Source: Agromyces cavernae
GTDB taxonomy: Bacteria; Actinomycetota; Actinomycetes; Actinomycetales; Microbacteriaceae
Direction: 5' to 3'
DNA length: 64,000 nt
Assembly (NCBI RefSeq): GCF_021044935.1
Contig: NZ_JAJNMP010000002.1
Location: forward strand, 992,001 to 1,056,000
Shown here piece by piece: positions 53,543 to 63,265 of the stretch (within the stretch, counting starts at the first letter, position 1; the number at the start of each line of letters is the position of its first letter). The notes under the pieces were generated by a model. That model had not been told where the DNA came from, did not search any database, and saw nothing but the letters and a program-made list of their open reading frames with translations. The position numbers and the translations under genes were made by a program.

Positions 53543-54621
53543 GCGGGTTCCTTCGCGGCATGTGGCTCATCGTCACGCTCGACCTGAGGCAGCGTGTGCG
53601 CGGAGTCGCGTGGTACGTACTGCTCGGCGTGTTCGTGCTGCTCGTGAGCCTCGTCACCGTGCTGACGGTGATCGCATCGAACGCGTGGGACACCGGCGGC
53701 GGCGCCGTCTTCTCGGGCGTCGTGTTCTTCGTCCTGCTGCTCGGCACCCTCGTGTCACCCGCACTGTCGGGCAACGCCATCAACGGCGAGCGCGACGCGG
53801 GCACCCTCGCGACGACCCAGGTGACGCTCATCACGACGGCGCAGCTCGTGATCGGCAAGTGGCTCGCGGCCTGGCTGACCGCGCTCGCGTTCCTCGCGGC
53901 ATCGGTGCCGTTCCTCGTGTTCGGCATCGTGCTGGGGCAGATCTCAGCGGCGACGATCGTGATCTCGGTGCTCGTGCTCGCGGTCGAGCTCGCCGTCATC
54001 GCCGCCGTCGGCGTCGGACTCTCGGGCGTGCTCTCCCGCCCGCTGTTCTCGGTGGTCGTGACGTACCTGGTCGTCGCCGCGCTGTCAGTCGGCACGCTCA
54101 TCGCCTTCGGGCTCGGCGGCGCGTCGATCCAGTCGAACGTGCGGCAGACCCTCATCGCGGTCGACTACCAGGCGCTCGATGAGAACGGCCTCCCGCCCGA
54201 GAGCGGCGAGGTGCCGTGCCTGACGCCTACGGTGAACACCTACCAGACGCCGCGGTTCGACGCCGTGTGGGGCTTCCTCGCGGCCAACCCGTACGTGGTC
54301 GTCGCCGACGCCTCGCCGATCACGTTCGACGAGCTCGGGTCGCCGCGCGACCTGTTCGGATGGATCGCCGTCGGGGTTCGGCAGGCGCAGCACGCTCCGG
54401 ACCTCGAGCCCGTCTCCGACGAGTGCTCGACGTTCAAGCCCGACGGGTTGTGGCAGGACTCCGACTACGAGAGCCCCCAGGAGGTCTACGACCGGTCGGT
54501 GCCGTCGTGGTTCGTGGGATTCGCGATCCACCTGCTGCTCGGCGCGGGAGCGCTCGCGTGGGCGTGGCGGCGCTCGGACGTGCCCGTGCGTCGCCTTCCC
54601 GCGGGCAGTCGCATCGCCTGA
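53539..54621 (+). CDS. ABC-2 family transporter permease
   Basis: A 360-residue permease with six or seven hydrophobic segments. It starts with an amphipathic helix 'LRGMWLIVTLDLRQRVRG' and has the ABC-2 'NAINGERDAGTLATTQVTL' block (about 77-95; 'INGERDAGTL') between helices 2 and 3. A large loop (about 205-325) between the last helices carries two cysteines ('VPCLTP' and 'DECSTF') that may form a disulfide outside the cell. It lies in an operon with the ATPase. A long hairpin follows the stop. Confidence 0.9.
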   Translation: MSGFLRGMWLIVTLDLRQRVRGVAWYVLLGVFVLLVSLVTVLTVIASNAWDTGGGAVFSGVVFFVLLLGTLVSPALSGNAINGERDAGTLATTQVTLITTAQLVIGKWLAAWLTALAFLAASVPFLVFGIVLGQISAATIVISVLVLAVELAVIAAVGVGLSGVLSRPLFSVVVTYLVVAALSVGTLIAFGLGGASIQSNVRQTLIAVDYQALDENGLPPESGEVPCLTPTVNTYQTPRFDAVWGFLAANPYVVVADASPITFDELGSPRDLFGWIAVGVRQAQHAPDLEPVSDECSTFKPDGLWQDSDYESPQEVYDRSVPSWFVGFAIHLLLGAGALAWAWRRSDVPVRRLPAGSRIA

Positions 54622-54655
54622 GGGCGGCCGGGCCTTCGACCCGGCCCGAACCACA

Positions 54656-54717
54656 ATTCGATCCGTCAGGAAACGCACCGAGACCGGTCGAGTCGAGCGT
54701 TTTCCGACGGATCGAAT
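54656..54717. terminator. Long hairpin between convergent ABC permease and ferritin genes
   Basis: Arms of 21 bases (54656-54676, 54697-54717) match at 19 positions around a 20-base loop. They start ATTCGATCCGTC, the same word as in the repeat at 49968. Confidence 0.75.
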
Positions 54718-54734
54718 CCCTGGGCGCGGGCGAC

Positions 54735-55268
54735 CTACAACGCGCCGCCCGCGGCCTCGGGCGCACCGGCCTCGACGCCGCCGTCGCCGATGCGCTCGCG
54801 GGCGACGAAGTTCTCGATGTCGAAGAGGTTGTCGCCCGCGCGCTTGGCGATCGTGAGCAGCGTGTCCATCGACGAGACCTCTTCGACCTGCTCCTTGAGG
54901 AACCAGAGCATCGCCTGCTCGCCGAGCGCATCGCCCTCGGCCCGGGCGGCCTTGAAGAGCGCCTCGATCTGCCCGGTGACCTCCTTCTCTTGGGCGAGGG
55001 CGAGCTCGAGCGGCTCGACGACGCTCGAGAAGTCGTTGCGCACTGCGGGGACGCCGGGGATGGTGACGCCGAGATGGCGGTCCATGCGGTACTGCACGAG
55101 CATCATCGCGTGATTGCGCTCTTCGACCGACTGCCGGTAGAAGTGCGCCGCGAGCTGCGGCAGGTCGTGCTCGTCGAACCATGCGGCGATCGCGATGTAC
55201 TGCTGCGATGCCGCGAACTCGTTGCCGATCTGCGTGGACAGGAGGTCGTTGAAGGAGTCGCCGCTCAT
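54735..55268 (-). CDS. ftn: Ferritin
   Basis: A 177-residue iron-storage ferritin of bacterial type. Ferroxidase ligands appear in order: Glu in 'IGNEFAASQQY' (E17), the Glu-x2-His of 'SVEERNHAMM' (about 49-54), Glu near 'ALAQEKEVT' (about 93), and Glu/Gln in 'FLKEQVEEV' (about 126-131). No haem-binding methionine like that of bacterioferritin is apparent. The Ala/Gly-rich tail after 160 is disordered. It overlaps mazG (ATGA), an uncommon pairing that makes ferritin translation depend on the mazG message. Confidence 0.95.
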   Translation of the reverse strand: MSGDSFNDLLSTQIGNEFAASQQYIAIAAWFDEHDLPQLAAHFYRQSVEERNHAMMLVQYRMDRHLGVTIPGVPAVRNDFSSVVEPLELALAQEKEVTGQIEALFKAARAEGDALGEQAMLWFLKEQVEEVSSMDTLLTIAKRAGDNLFDIENFVARERIGDGGVEAGAPEAAGGAL

Positions 55269-56008
55269 GCCTCGACGCTACTCGCCTGCTCTGTGCGACG
55301 CACCTGGTCTTCGAGATCGCGCACGGCACCGCGCAGCGCGCGTTCGGCGTCGAGCCCCTGCGCGCGGGCCGACGCGACGATCTCGAGCAGCATTCGCCCC
55401 AGTTCTGGCTCGGTCGCCGGCGCGACGGCGGGCGACGCGCCCGCCACGGCTCCGCTCGTCGCCGGGACATCCGCCGCCGTCACGTTCACCTTCTCGGCCT
55501 TGTCGAGCACCTTGCGCGCGAGCGCGAGCGCCGGCATGCCGCGCGGCACACCGTCGAGCACGCTCGTGCGGTGCGGTTTCTCGTCTTTCTTGAGGTCTTC
55601 CCAGAACGCGACGACGTCGGCGGCAGTGTGCGCCTCACGATCGCCGAAGACATGCGGATGCCGCGACACCATCTTCGCCGTCATGTGACGAGCCACGTCG
55701 TCGATGTCGAAGGCTTCACCCGGGGTGTGCCACGCGATGTCGGCGTGGAAGAGCACCTGGTAGAGCACGTCGCCGAGCTCCTCGATCATCTCGGCGCGAT
55801 CACCGGTCTCGATGGCGTCGATGAGCTCCCAGCACTCCTCGACGAGGTACTGCACGAGGCTCTCGTGGGTCTGGTCGGCATCCCAGGGGCATCCGCCCGG
55901 CGCTCGCAGCAGCGCGACGGTCTCGATCAGCTCGTCGAGACCCCCGTGAGGGCCCGCCCCGACCTCGTACCGCCCGGCCGCGATGCGCCCCGCCTCGATC
56001 TCGCTCAC
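55265..56008 (-). CDS. mazG: MazG family nucleoside triphosphate pyrophosphohydrolase
   Basis: A 247-residue housecleaning NTP pyrophosphatase. 'LRAPGGCPWDADQTHESLVQYLVEECWELIDAI' (short form: GGCPWD and 'EECWELIDAIE', the ExxE pair) marks the first MazG domain, and 'EELGDVLYQVLFHADIA' gives the ExxD pair. 'HPHVFGD' and 'FWEDLKKDEK' are also typical. The C-terminal part (about 155-247) is a shortened second unit, as in actinobacterial MazG. GTG 56008 lies six bases after TAGGCT. Confidence 0.94.
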   Translation of the reverse strand: MSEIEAGRIAAGRYEVGAGPHGGLDELIETVALLRAPGGCPWDADQTHESLVQYLVEECWELIDAIETGDRAEMIEELGDVLYQVLFHADIAWHTPGEAFDIDDVARHMTAKMVSRHPHVFGDREAHTAADVVAFWEDLKKDEKPHRTSVLDGVPRGMPALALARKVLDKAEKVNVTAADVPATSGAVAGASPAVAPATEPELGRMLLEIVASARAQGLDAERALRGAVRDLEDQVRRTEQASSVEA

Positions 56009-56014
56009 TCCGTC

Positions 56015-56020
56015 AGCCTA
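56015..56020 (-). promoter_or_regulatory. -10 hexamer TAGGCT of mazG-ferritin
   Basis: TAGGCT on the minus strand, then GACGGA, then GTG 56008. Confidence 0.55.
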
Positions 56021-56042
56021 ACTGCGCCGATCGTGAGCCGAA

Positions 56043-56160
56043 TAGGATGGCAGAGGAGTGCCGGGAAGTCTGGTCGGCCGACGAGCGATCGTCGTCAGTG
56101 TTTTCCGACGTCATGACGCGGCCCGCCCGCCGCCAGTGCGCGACTTCCGACAGGGGTCCC
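56043..56160 (+). promoter_or_regulatory. nhaA promoter hexamer and long leader
   Basis: TAGGAT at 56043-56048 would start a message of about 105 bases before the nhaA ATG. The leader contains GGAAGTC and its complement GACTTCC about 80 bases apart, and ends with the ribosome site AGGGG. Translation from 56047 is possible in frame but would begin inside the hexamer. Confidence 0.45.
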
Positions 56161-57363
<1,203 letters not shown>

Positions 57364-57413
57364 ACCGCGCGGCGCGCTGGTCCGCGCGGCGCTTAACCGC
57401 ACCCGCCGCCGCG

Positions 57414-58607
57414 TCAGGCGTCGGGCGTGAACCGGAGCGGGAAGCGCACTGGGCCCGTGTTGCCCGAGACGGGGAGCCATTCGCCGGGGCCGTCGGCTGC
57501 GACATCCGGCATCCGCTGCGCCAGCAGAGGAAGGGCGACGCTCATGTCGGTGCGTGCCACGAAGTGGCCGAGGCAGTGGTGGACCCCGCCGCCGAAGCCG
57601 CTGTGCAGGGGCCGGTCGTCGTAGGCGATGTCGAACGGCACGTGCTCGCCCATCGCCCGCGGGTCGGTGCCGATCGCGTGCGAGAGCACCTGGACGATGC
57701 CGCCCTTGGGGATGTGCAGCGCGTTCAGGTCGACGTCGTCGATCGCCTCGCGCGTGACCCACGTGACGGTGGGATTGACCCGCATGACCTCCTCGACCGC
57801 GCGGGCGCCGAGCTCGGGTCGCTCGGCGAGCAGCGCCCACTGGTCGGGGTGCGCGAGGAAGGTCTGCATGGCGAGGCCGAGCTGGTTGCGCGTCGTCTCC
57901 ATGCCCGCGAACGCGAGGAACACCAGGGCCGAGCTGAGCTCGCGACGGCTCAGCGCGTCGCCCTCCTCGTGGGCGGCGATGAGCGTGGTCACGAGGTCGT
58001 CGCGCGGGTGGGCCTGTCGATCGGCGATCACCGCTTCGATGTAGCCCGTCAGGCCGTCGAGCGCGGCCTCGATGCGCGGGAGGTCGCGACGCACATTGAT
58101 GCCGAACGACTTGCCGAGATCGTCGGCCCAGTGTGCGACCTGCGGCCACTCGTCGTCGGGAAGGCCGAGCAGCAGGCAGAGGATGCGCGACGAGTACGGC
58201 TCGGCGAACTCGCTCACGAACTCGACCGTGCCGCGCGGCGCGAATTCGTCGATCAGGTCGTTCGCGAGCGCCTGGAACTGCGGGCGCATCGCCTCGATCG
58301 TCTTGCTGCGGAAGGCGGGGCCGAGCAGGCGCCGAAGCCTGAGGTGGTCGTCGCCCTCGATGCTGAGGAGCGTGTGCTGCCACCACTCGCGCCACGGTCC
58401 GTCGTGGATGCCGTTCTGGTCGGGCCAACGGCCGTTGCCCTGCTGGAAGCGCCGGTCCTTGAGGAGTGCGGTGCCCTCGTCGTACCGCAGGATGGCCCAC
58501 CCGTACGGGGTCTTCGCGTACCAGCTGTCGACCTGCGCGCCGTGGACGGCGTCGCTGGTCACGTCGAACGTCGAGTCGGCGAGGTCGAGGAAGGGAGTAC
58601 CGGTCAC
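57414..58607 (-). CDS. Cytochrome P450
   Basis: A 397-residue soluble bacterial P450 monooxygenase. The haem loop is 'SGFGGGVHHCLGHFVAR' (cysteine about 345), the ExxR pair is in 'AVEEVMRVNPT' (about 267-277), and the I-helix has 'FAGMETTRNQ' (about 233-242), with Glu where the acid of the acid-alcohol pair is usually Asp. 'HLRLRRLLGPAF' and 'DDHLR' give the C-helix haem-propionate contacts. No ferredoxin or reductase gene is adjacent, so electron partners lie elsewhere. Substrate unknown. GTG 58607 lies six bases after TAGACT. Confidence 0.95.
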   Translation of the reverse strand: MTGTPFLDLADSTFDVTSDAVHGAQVDSWYAKTPYGWAILRYDEGTALLKDRRFQQGNGRWPDQNGIHDGPWREWWQHTLLSIEGDDHLRLRRLLGPAFRSKTIEAMRPQFQALANDLIDEFAPRGTVEFVSEFAEPYSSRILCLLLGLPDDEWPQVAHWADDLGKSFGINVRRDLPRIEAALDGLTGYIEAVIADRQAHPRDDLVTTLIAAHEEGDALSRRELSSALVFLAFAGMETTRNQLGLAMQTFLAHPDQWALLAERPELGARAVEEVMRVNPTVTWVTREAIDDVDLNALHIPKGGIVQVLSHAIGTDPRAMGEHVPFDIAYDDRPLHSGFGGGVHHCLGHFVARTDMSVALPLLAQRMPDVAADGPGEWLPVSGNTGPVRFPLRFTPDA

Positions 58608-58613
58608 ACGCGG

Positions 58614-58619
58614 AGTCTA
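58614..58619 (-). promoter_or_regulatory. -10 hexamer TAGACT of the P450 gene
   Basis: TAGACT on the minus strand, then CCGCGT, then GTG 58607. It lies in the gap downstream of mfd, so the P450 is not dependent on mfd transcription. Confidence 0.55.
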
Positions 58620-58671
58620 CGGCCGTGCGCGCGCCGGTGACGCCGACCCGCCCGGTGTCAGCCCGCGGTCG

Positions 58672-61600
58672 TCAGCCCGCGGTCGCGGATGCCCCCTCGG
58701 CAGCCGCCGCCTCGACGGGGAAGATCGCCGTCACGAGCCTCGACACCCACTCGATGAGGTCGGCGTCGCCCGGCAGTTCGCCGTTGACGACGGGGAACGG
58801 CACCAGGATGACGTCGTTCTGCGCGAAGTGCTTCGCACCCGAGTAGAGGCGCTCGAGGCGCACGCGACGCGAATCGGGGATGTTCGCGGGCGCGATGCGG
58901 AGCTTCGACCCGGTGGCGATGACGTCGGACAGCCCCGCGAGCTGCGCCTGCCGTCGAAGCCGGGAGATCGCGACGAGGTGCTTCACCTGCTCGGGCGGCG
59001 GGCCGTAGCGGTCGACGAGTTCGTCGAGCACCGAGTCGATCTGTCCCTCCTTGGCGGCCGGACCGCTCGCGGCCGACAGCTTCTGGTACGCCTCGAGGCG
59101 CAGGCGCTCGCTGTCGACGTACTCTTCGGGGATGTGCGCGTCGACGGGCAGTTCGAGCCGCAGCTCGATCTGGCCTTCGGCCACGTCGCCGCGGAACGCC
59201 GACACCGCCTCGCCGATCATGCGCAGGTAGAGATCGAATCCGACGCCCGCGATGTGGCCCGCCTGTTCGGCGCCGAGCAGGTTGCCGGCACCCCGGATCT
59301 CGAGGTCTTTGAGGGCGATCTGCATGCCGCCGCCGAGCTCGTTGTTCGCGGCGATGGTGGAGAGCCGGTCGTGCGCTGTCTCTGACAGCGGCTTTGCCGG
59401 GTCGTAGAGGAAGTACGCGTAGGCGCGCTCGCGACCGCGACCCACGCGCCCGCGCAGCTGGTGCAGCTGGCTCAGCCCGTACTTGTCGGCGCGGTCGATG
59501 ATGATGGTGTTCGCGTTCGAGATGTCGAGGCCGGTCTCGATGATGGTGGTCGAGACGAGCACGTCGAACTTGCGCTCCCAGAAGTCGACGACGATCTGCT
59601 CGAGCACATGCTCGTTGAGCTGGCCGTGCGCGACCGCGATGCGAGCCTCGGGCACGAGTTCGGCGAGCTGCGCCGCCACCCGGTTGATCGATGACACGCG
59701 GTTGTGCACGAAGAACACCTGGCCCTCGCGCAGCATCTCGCGCCGGATCGCCGCGGCGACCTGCTGCTCGGAGTACGGGCCGACGAATGTGAGGATCGGG
59801 TGCCGGTCTTCGGGCGGGGTCGCGAGGGTCGACATCTCGCGGATGCCGGTGACCGCCATCTCGAGCGATCGCGGGATCGGGGTCGCACTCATCGCGAGGA
59901 TGTCGACGTTCGTCTTGAGCTTCTTGAGCGAGTCCTTGTGCTCGACGCCGAACCGCTGCTCTTCGTCGATGATGAGCAGGCCGACGTCTTTGAACTGCAC
60001 CTTCTCGGTGAGGATGCGGTGCGTGCCGATGACCATGTCGACGGTGCCGTCGGCGAGGCCCGCGACGGTGTCGCGCGCCTCCTTGTCGGTCTGGAAGCGG
60101 CTGAGCGCGCGCACGTGCACGGGGAAACCGGCGAATCGCTCGTTGAACGTCTCGAGGTGCTGCTTGACGAGCAGCGTCGTCGGCACGAGCATGGCGACCT
60201 GCTTGCCGTCCTGGATGGCCTTGAATGCGGCGCGCACGGCGACCTCGGTCTTGCCGAATCCGACGTCGCCCGCGAGCAGCCGGTCCATGGGAATGGGCCG
60301 CTCCATGTCGGCCTTCACCTCGTCGATGGTCTGCACCTGGTCGGGCGTCTCGACGAACGGGAACGCCTCTTCGAGCTCGTGCTGCCACGGGGTGTCGGCG
60401 CCGAACGCGTGGCCCTTGGCCGCCATGCGGGCCGAGTAGAGCTTCACGAGCTCGACCGCGATGTCGCGCACCGCCTTGCGCGCCCGGCCCTTGGCCTGAG
60501 CCCAGTCGCTGCCGCCCATCTTCGAGAGTGCGGGCGCCTCGCCGCCGACATAGCGGCTCAGCAGGTCGAGCTGGTCGGTCGGGACGAAGAGCCGATCGCC
60601 CGCCTGACCGCGTTTCGACGGCGCGTACTCGAGCACGAGGTATTCGCGCACCGCGGTCGGCTGCTGCGCGATGCCCGCGGTGCGGCTCGGCCCGGTGGGG
60701 CGGCTGCCGGTGGCGACCTCGCGCTGCACCATCTCGACGAACTTGCCGATGCCGTGCGTCTGGTGCACGACGTGGTCGCCCTTCTTCAGCTGCAGCGGGT
60801 CGACGACGTTGCGGCGGCGACTCGCGAGCTTCTTGCCCTGGCGTGCGTCGTAGCCGGCGGCGCGGCCGTAGAACTCGGTTTCGGCGATGAGCCCGAGCTT
60901 CGCCTCGGGCACCTCGTAGCCGCGCGCCGCGTCGGCCTGGACGAGATAGGCGACGCCGCCCTCGAGGTCGGCGGGCACCTCGTCGACGAGGCGCGCCGCG
61001 AGGCCGGCTTCGGCGAGCACGTCGCGTGCGCGCTCGACGAGTCCGTGACCGGCGGATGCCACGACCAGGCTCCAACCGTCGCGAAGGCGCTCGGCGGCAT
61101 GGTCGACCGCGCCCGCCACGTTGCCCTGGAAGCTCGGCATGGAGTCGGCGGCGACGCGCACGGTGGTGCCGGCGGCGCGGGCGGCGCCGGCCGGGTCGGC
61201 CGCATCGCCGCCGACCGCGGCGACGACCTCGGCCGCGTCGCCGATGTCGAACGATGAGAAGTTCCACCAGACTCGGCGCGGATCGGGCTCGCCGGGGGCG
61301 CTGAACAGTGCGGCGTCGCGCAGCTGGCGCACCGTGAGGAAGTCGCCGGCGGCAAGGTCGATCGGCGCCTCGGCCCCGGCGGTGGCGGCGCTCCAGGCAG
61401 CGCTCAGGAACTCGCGGTTCGTCTCGCCGAGGCTGACGGCGCGCCCCGCCACCCGCTCGGGCGCGAGCACCGCGACCGCGGCGCCCTCTGGCAGGTAATG
61501 GCTGAGCGGCACGAGGCGCTCGAGCAGTGCGGGTGCGAGCGATTCCATGCCCTCGACGGGGATGCCCTCGGCGACCTTCTCGAGCAGGCCCGCGAGACTC

Positions 61601-62373
61601 GGGAACTCGTGCACCATCTCTCGCGCGCGCTGGCGCACGGGCGCGGTGAGCAGCAGTTCGCGACTCGGCGCGAGCGAAACCCGCTCGATGGGCTCGGGCA
61701 GCGATCGCTGGTCGGCGACCGAGAACGAGCGCACCTCTTCGACCTCGTCGCCGAAGAACTCGACCCGAACGGGGTGGTCGGCGGTCGGCGGGAACACGTC
61801 GAGGATGCCGCCGCGCACCGCGAACTCGCCGCGTCGTGCGACCATGTCGACCCGGGCATAGGCGAGGTCGACGAGCTGCACCGCGATGGCGGAGAGGTCG
61901 TGGCCACGGCCGCCCGCGACGAGCTCGATGGGCGCGAGCGCGGCGAGGTTGTCGGCGAGCGGCTGCAGGGCGGCGCGCACCGACGCGACCACGACGAGCG
62001 GATGCCCCGCACCGGACTTCGACCATTCGTGCATGCAGCGCAGCGCATGGAGTCGCCGTCCGACGGTCTCGGCACTCGGTGACAGGCGCTCGTGCGGCAG
62101 GGTCTCCCACGCGGGGAACTCGAGGATCTCGGCGTCGGCCGGCAGGTACGGTGCGAGCGAGGCGCGCAGGGATTCGCCCTCACGGCTCGTCGCGGTGATC
62201 GCGAGCATCGCCGGCGGAAGCCCGGCCTCGACGCGGCGGGCGAGCAGCCCGGCGAGCAGCGGCGCATCGAGGCCGGCCGGTGCCGAGAAGTCGGTGCTGC
62301 GCAGGGCCTCGCGGAGTGCGACATCGATCGTGGAGGCGCGCGAGAGCGCCGTGAGCAAGCCCTGGAGGTTCAC
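58672..62373 (-). CDS. mfd: Transcription-repair coupling factor Mfd
   Basis: A 1233-residue DNA translocase that removes stalled RNA polymerase and recruits UvrA. The UvrB-like N-terminal region spans about 1-350. The RNA-polymerase-interacting domain is about 529-605 ('LKKGDHVVHQTHGIGKFVEM'), with an unusual 20-residue insert (about 552-573). The RecG-like motor has Walker A 'AGDVGFGKTE' (701-710) and 'IDEEQRFGV', followed by 'GRVGRGRERAYAYFLY' in the second lobe. The D7 domain closes the protein. GTG 62373 fits a leaderless message. Confidence 0.97.
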   Translation of the reverse strand: MNLQGLLTALSRASTIDVALREALRSTDFSAPAGLDAPLLAGLLARRVEAGLPPAMLAITATSREGESLRASLAPYLPADAEILEFPAWETLPHERLSPSAETVGRRLHALRCMHEWSKSGAGHPLVVVASVRAALQPLADNLAALAPIELVAGGRGHDLSAIAVQLVDLAYARVDMVARRGEFAVRGGILDVFPPTADHPVRVEFFGDEVEEVRSFSVADQRSLPEPIERVSLAPSRELLLTAPVRQRAREMVHEFPSLAGLLEKVAEGIPVEGMESLAPALLERLVPLSHYLPEGAAVAVLAPERVAGRAVSLGETNREFLSAAWSAATAGAEAPIDLAAGDFLTVRQLRDAALFSAPGEPDPRRVWWNFSSFDIGDAAEVVAAVGGDAADPAGAARAAGTTVRVAADSMPSFQGNVAGAVDHAAERLRDGWSLVVASAGHGLVERARDVLAEAGLAARLVDEVPADLEGGVAYLVQADAARGYEVPEAKLGLIAETEFYGRAAGYDARQGKKLASRRRNVVDPLQLKKGDHVVHQTHGIGKFVEMVQREVATGSRPTGPSRTAGIAQQPTAVREYLVLEYAPSKRGQAGDRLFVPTDQLDLLSRYVGGEAPALSKMGGSDWAQAKGRARKAVRDIAVELVKLYSARMAAKGHAFGADTPWQHELEEAFPFVETPDQVQTIDEVKADMERPIPMDRLLAGDVGFGKTEVAVRAAFKAIQDGKQVAMLVPTTLLVKQHLETFNERFAGFPVHVRALSRFQTDKEARDTVAGLADGTVDMVIGTHRILTEKVQFKDVGLLIIDEEQRFGVEHKDSLKKLKTNVDILAMSATPIPRSLEMAVTGIREMSTLATPPEDRHPILTFVGPYSEQQVAAAIRREMLREGQVFFVHNRVSSINRVAAQLAELVPEARIAVAHGQLNEHVLEQIVVDFWERKFDVLVSTTIIETGLDISNANTIIIDRADKYGLSQLHQLRGRVGRGRERAYAYFLYDPAKPLSETAHDRLSTIAANNELGGGMQIALKDLEIRGAGNLLGAEQAGHIAGVGFDLYLRMIGEAVSAFRGDVAEGQIELRLELPVDAHIPEEYVDSERLRLEAYQKLSAASGPAAKEGQIDSVLDELVDRYGPPPEQVKHLVAISRLRRQAQLAGLSDVIATGSKLRIAPANIPDSRRVRLERLYSGAKHFAQNDVILVPFPVVNGELPGDADLIEWVSRLVTAIFPVEAAAAEGASATAG

Positions 62374-62379
62374 CCGACG

Positions 62380-62385
62380 AGTCTA
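62380..62385 (-). promoter_or_regulatory. -10 hexamer TAGACT of mfd
   Basis: TAGACT on the minus strand, then CGTCGG, then GTG 62373. Confidence 0.55.
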
Positions 62386-62409
62386 CGCGCGGCCTCCGAC
62401 GCCACATCG

Positions 62410-62498
62410 CGGGTTGAGGAGCGCCGAAGGCGCGTCTCGAATCCGTGTCGCACGTGCGGGTGGGTTTCGAGACGCTCGCTCCGCTCGCTCCTCAATCG
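62410..62498. repeat. Inverted pair of the dispersed palindromic element
   Basis: A forward copy (62410-62443, GGGTTGAGGAGCG to CGTCTCGAATCC) and a reverse copy (62463-62498, GGGTTTCGAGACG to GCTCCTCAATC) face each other across a 20-base centre, allowing a large stem. It lies between divergent mfd and the RNase H gene. Confidence 0.8.
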
Positions 62499-62560
62499 GC
62501 TCAGAGTCAGGGCCTGCCGATACGATTGGCGCCGCACGACTATGCCAGGAGGCACCATCC

Positions 62561-63247
62561 ATGATCATCGCCGCCGCCGACGGTTCGGCCCTCGGAAACC
62601 CCGGCCCCGCCGGCTGGGCTTGGTACGTCGACGACGACTGCTGGGACGCCGGCGGGTGGAAGCACGCCACCAACAACCAGGGCGAGCTCAAGGCCGTGCT
62701 CGAACTGTTCCGCGCGACCGAGCACCTCGACGACGACCTGCTCGTGCTGTGCGACAGCCAGTACGTGATCAACGCGGTGACCAAGTGGATGCCGGGGTGG
62801 AAGCGCAAGGGCTGGCGCAAGGCCGACGGTAAGCCCGTCATGAACCTCGAACTGCTGCAGGAGCTCGACGCGGCCCTCGCGAGCCGTCGTTACCGGTTCG
62901 AGTGGGTCAAGGGGCACATCGGGCATCCGCTCAACGAGGCCGCCGACGAGCGGGCACGCGCCGTCGCCGAGGCGTTCCAGCGCGGCGCCGCAGTCCCGTC
63001 GGGTCCGGGGTGGACGCGCAACGGCGGGACCGAGCGGGCGACCCGAGACACGCGCGATGTCGACGAGATCATCGACGACGCACTCGACGACGCGGGTCCC
63101 GACGACGCGCTCTTCGCGCTCGACGACCTGTCCGCGGCGTGGCACACGCTGACCGTCGAGCTCTCGACCGAAGAGCACGACCGACTCGTGCAGCGGGCCC
63201 GCGCCGAGGGGCTCTCGCCCGAGGACTACCTGCGCGGCCTGATCTGA
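62561..63247 (+). CDS. rnhA: Ribonuclease H family protein with C-terminal extension
   Basis: A 228-residue protein whose first 145 residues are RNase HI. The four acidic residues are in 'AAADGSALGNPG' (D7), 'NNQGELKAVLEL' (E42), 'VLCDSQYVINAV' (D64) and 'NEAADERARAV' (the Asp near 129), with the basic 'GWKRKGWRKADG' handle. It should cut RNA in RNA-DNA hybrids. The last 75 residues are acidic then helical ('STEEHDRLVQRARAEGLSPEDYL'), resembling a short ribbon-helix-type domain of unknown role. AGGAGG before ATG 62561 fixes the start. Confidence 0.92.
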   Translation: MIIAAADGSALGNPGPAGWAWYVDDDCWDAGGWKHATNNQGELKAVLELFRATEHLDDDLLVLCDSQYVINAVTKWMPGWKRKGWRKADGKPVMNLELLQELDAALASRRYRFEWVKGHIGHPLNEAADERARAVAEAFQRGAAVPSGPGWTRNGGTERATRDTRDVDEIIDDALDDAGPDDALFALDDLSAAWHTLTVELSTEEHDRLVQRARAEGLSPEDYLRGLI

Positions 63248-63265
63248 GCTGCCGGGGCGAGCCGC

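Noticed and set aside
58658-62110. An 1150-codon frame antiparallel-shifted within mfd
   Set aside because: It is the +1 frame on the same strand as mfd, Arg/Ala-rich without domains, while the mfd frame carries all helicase motifs.
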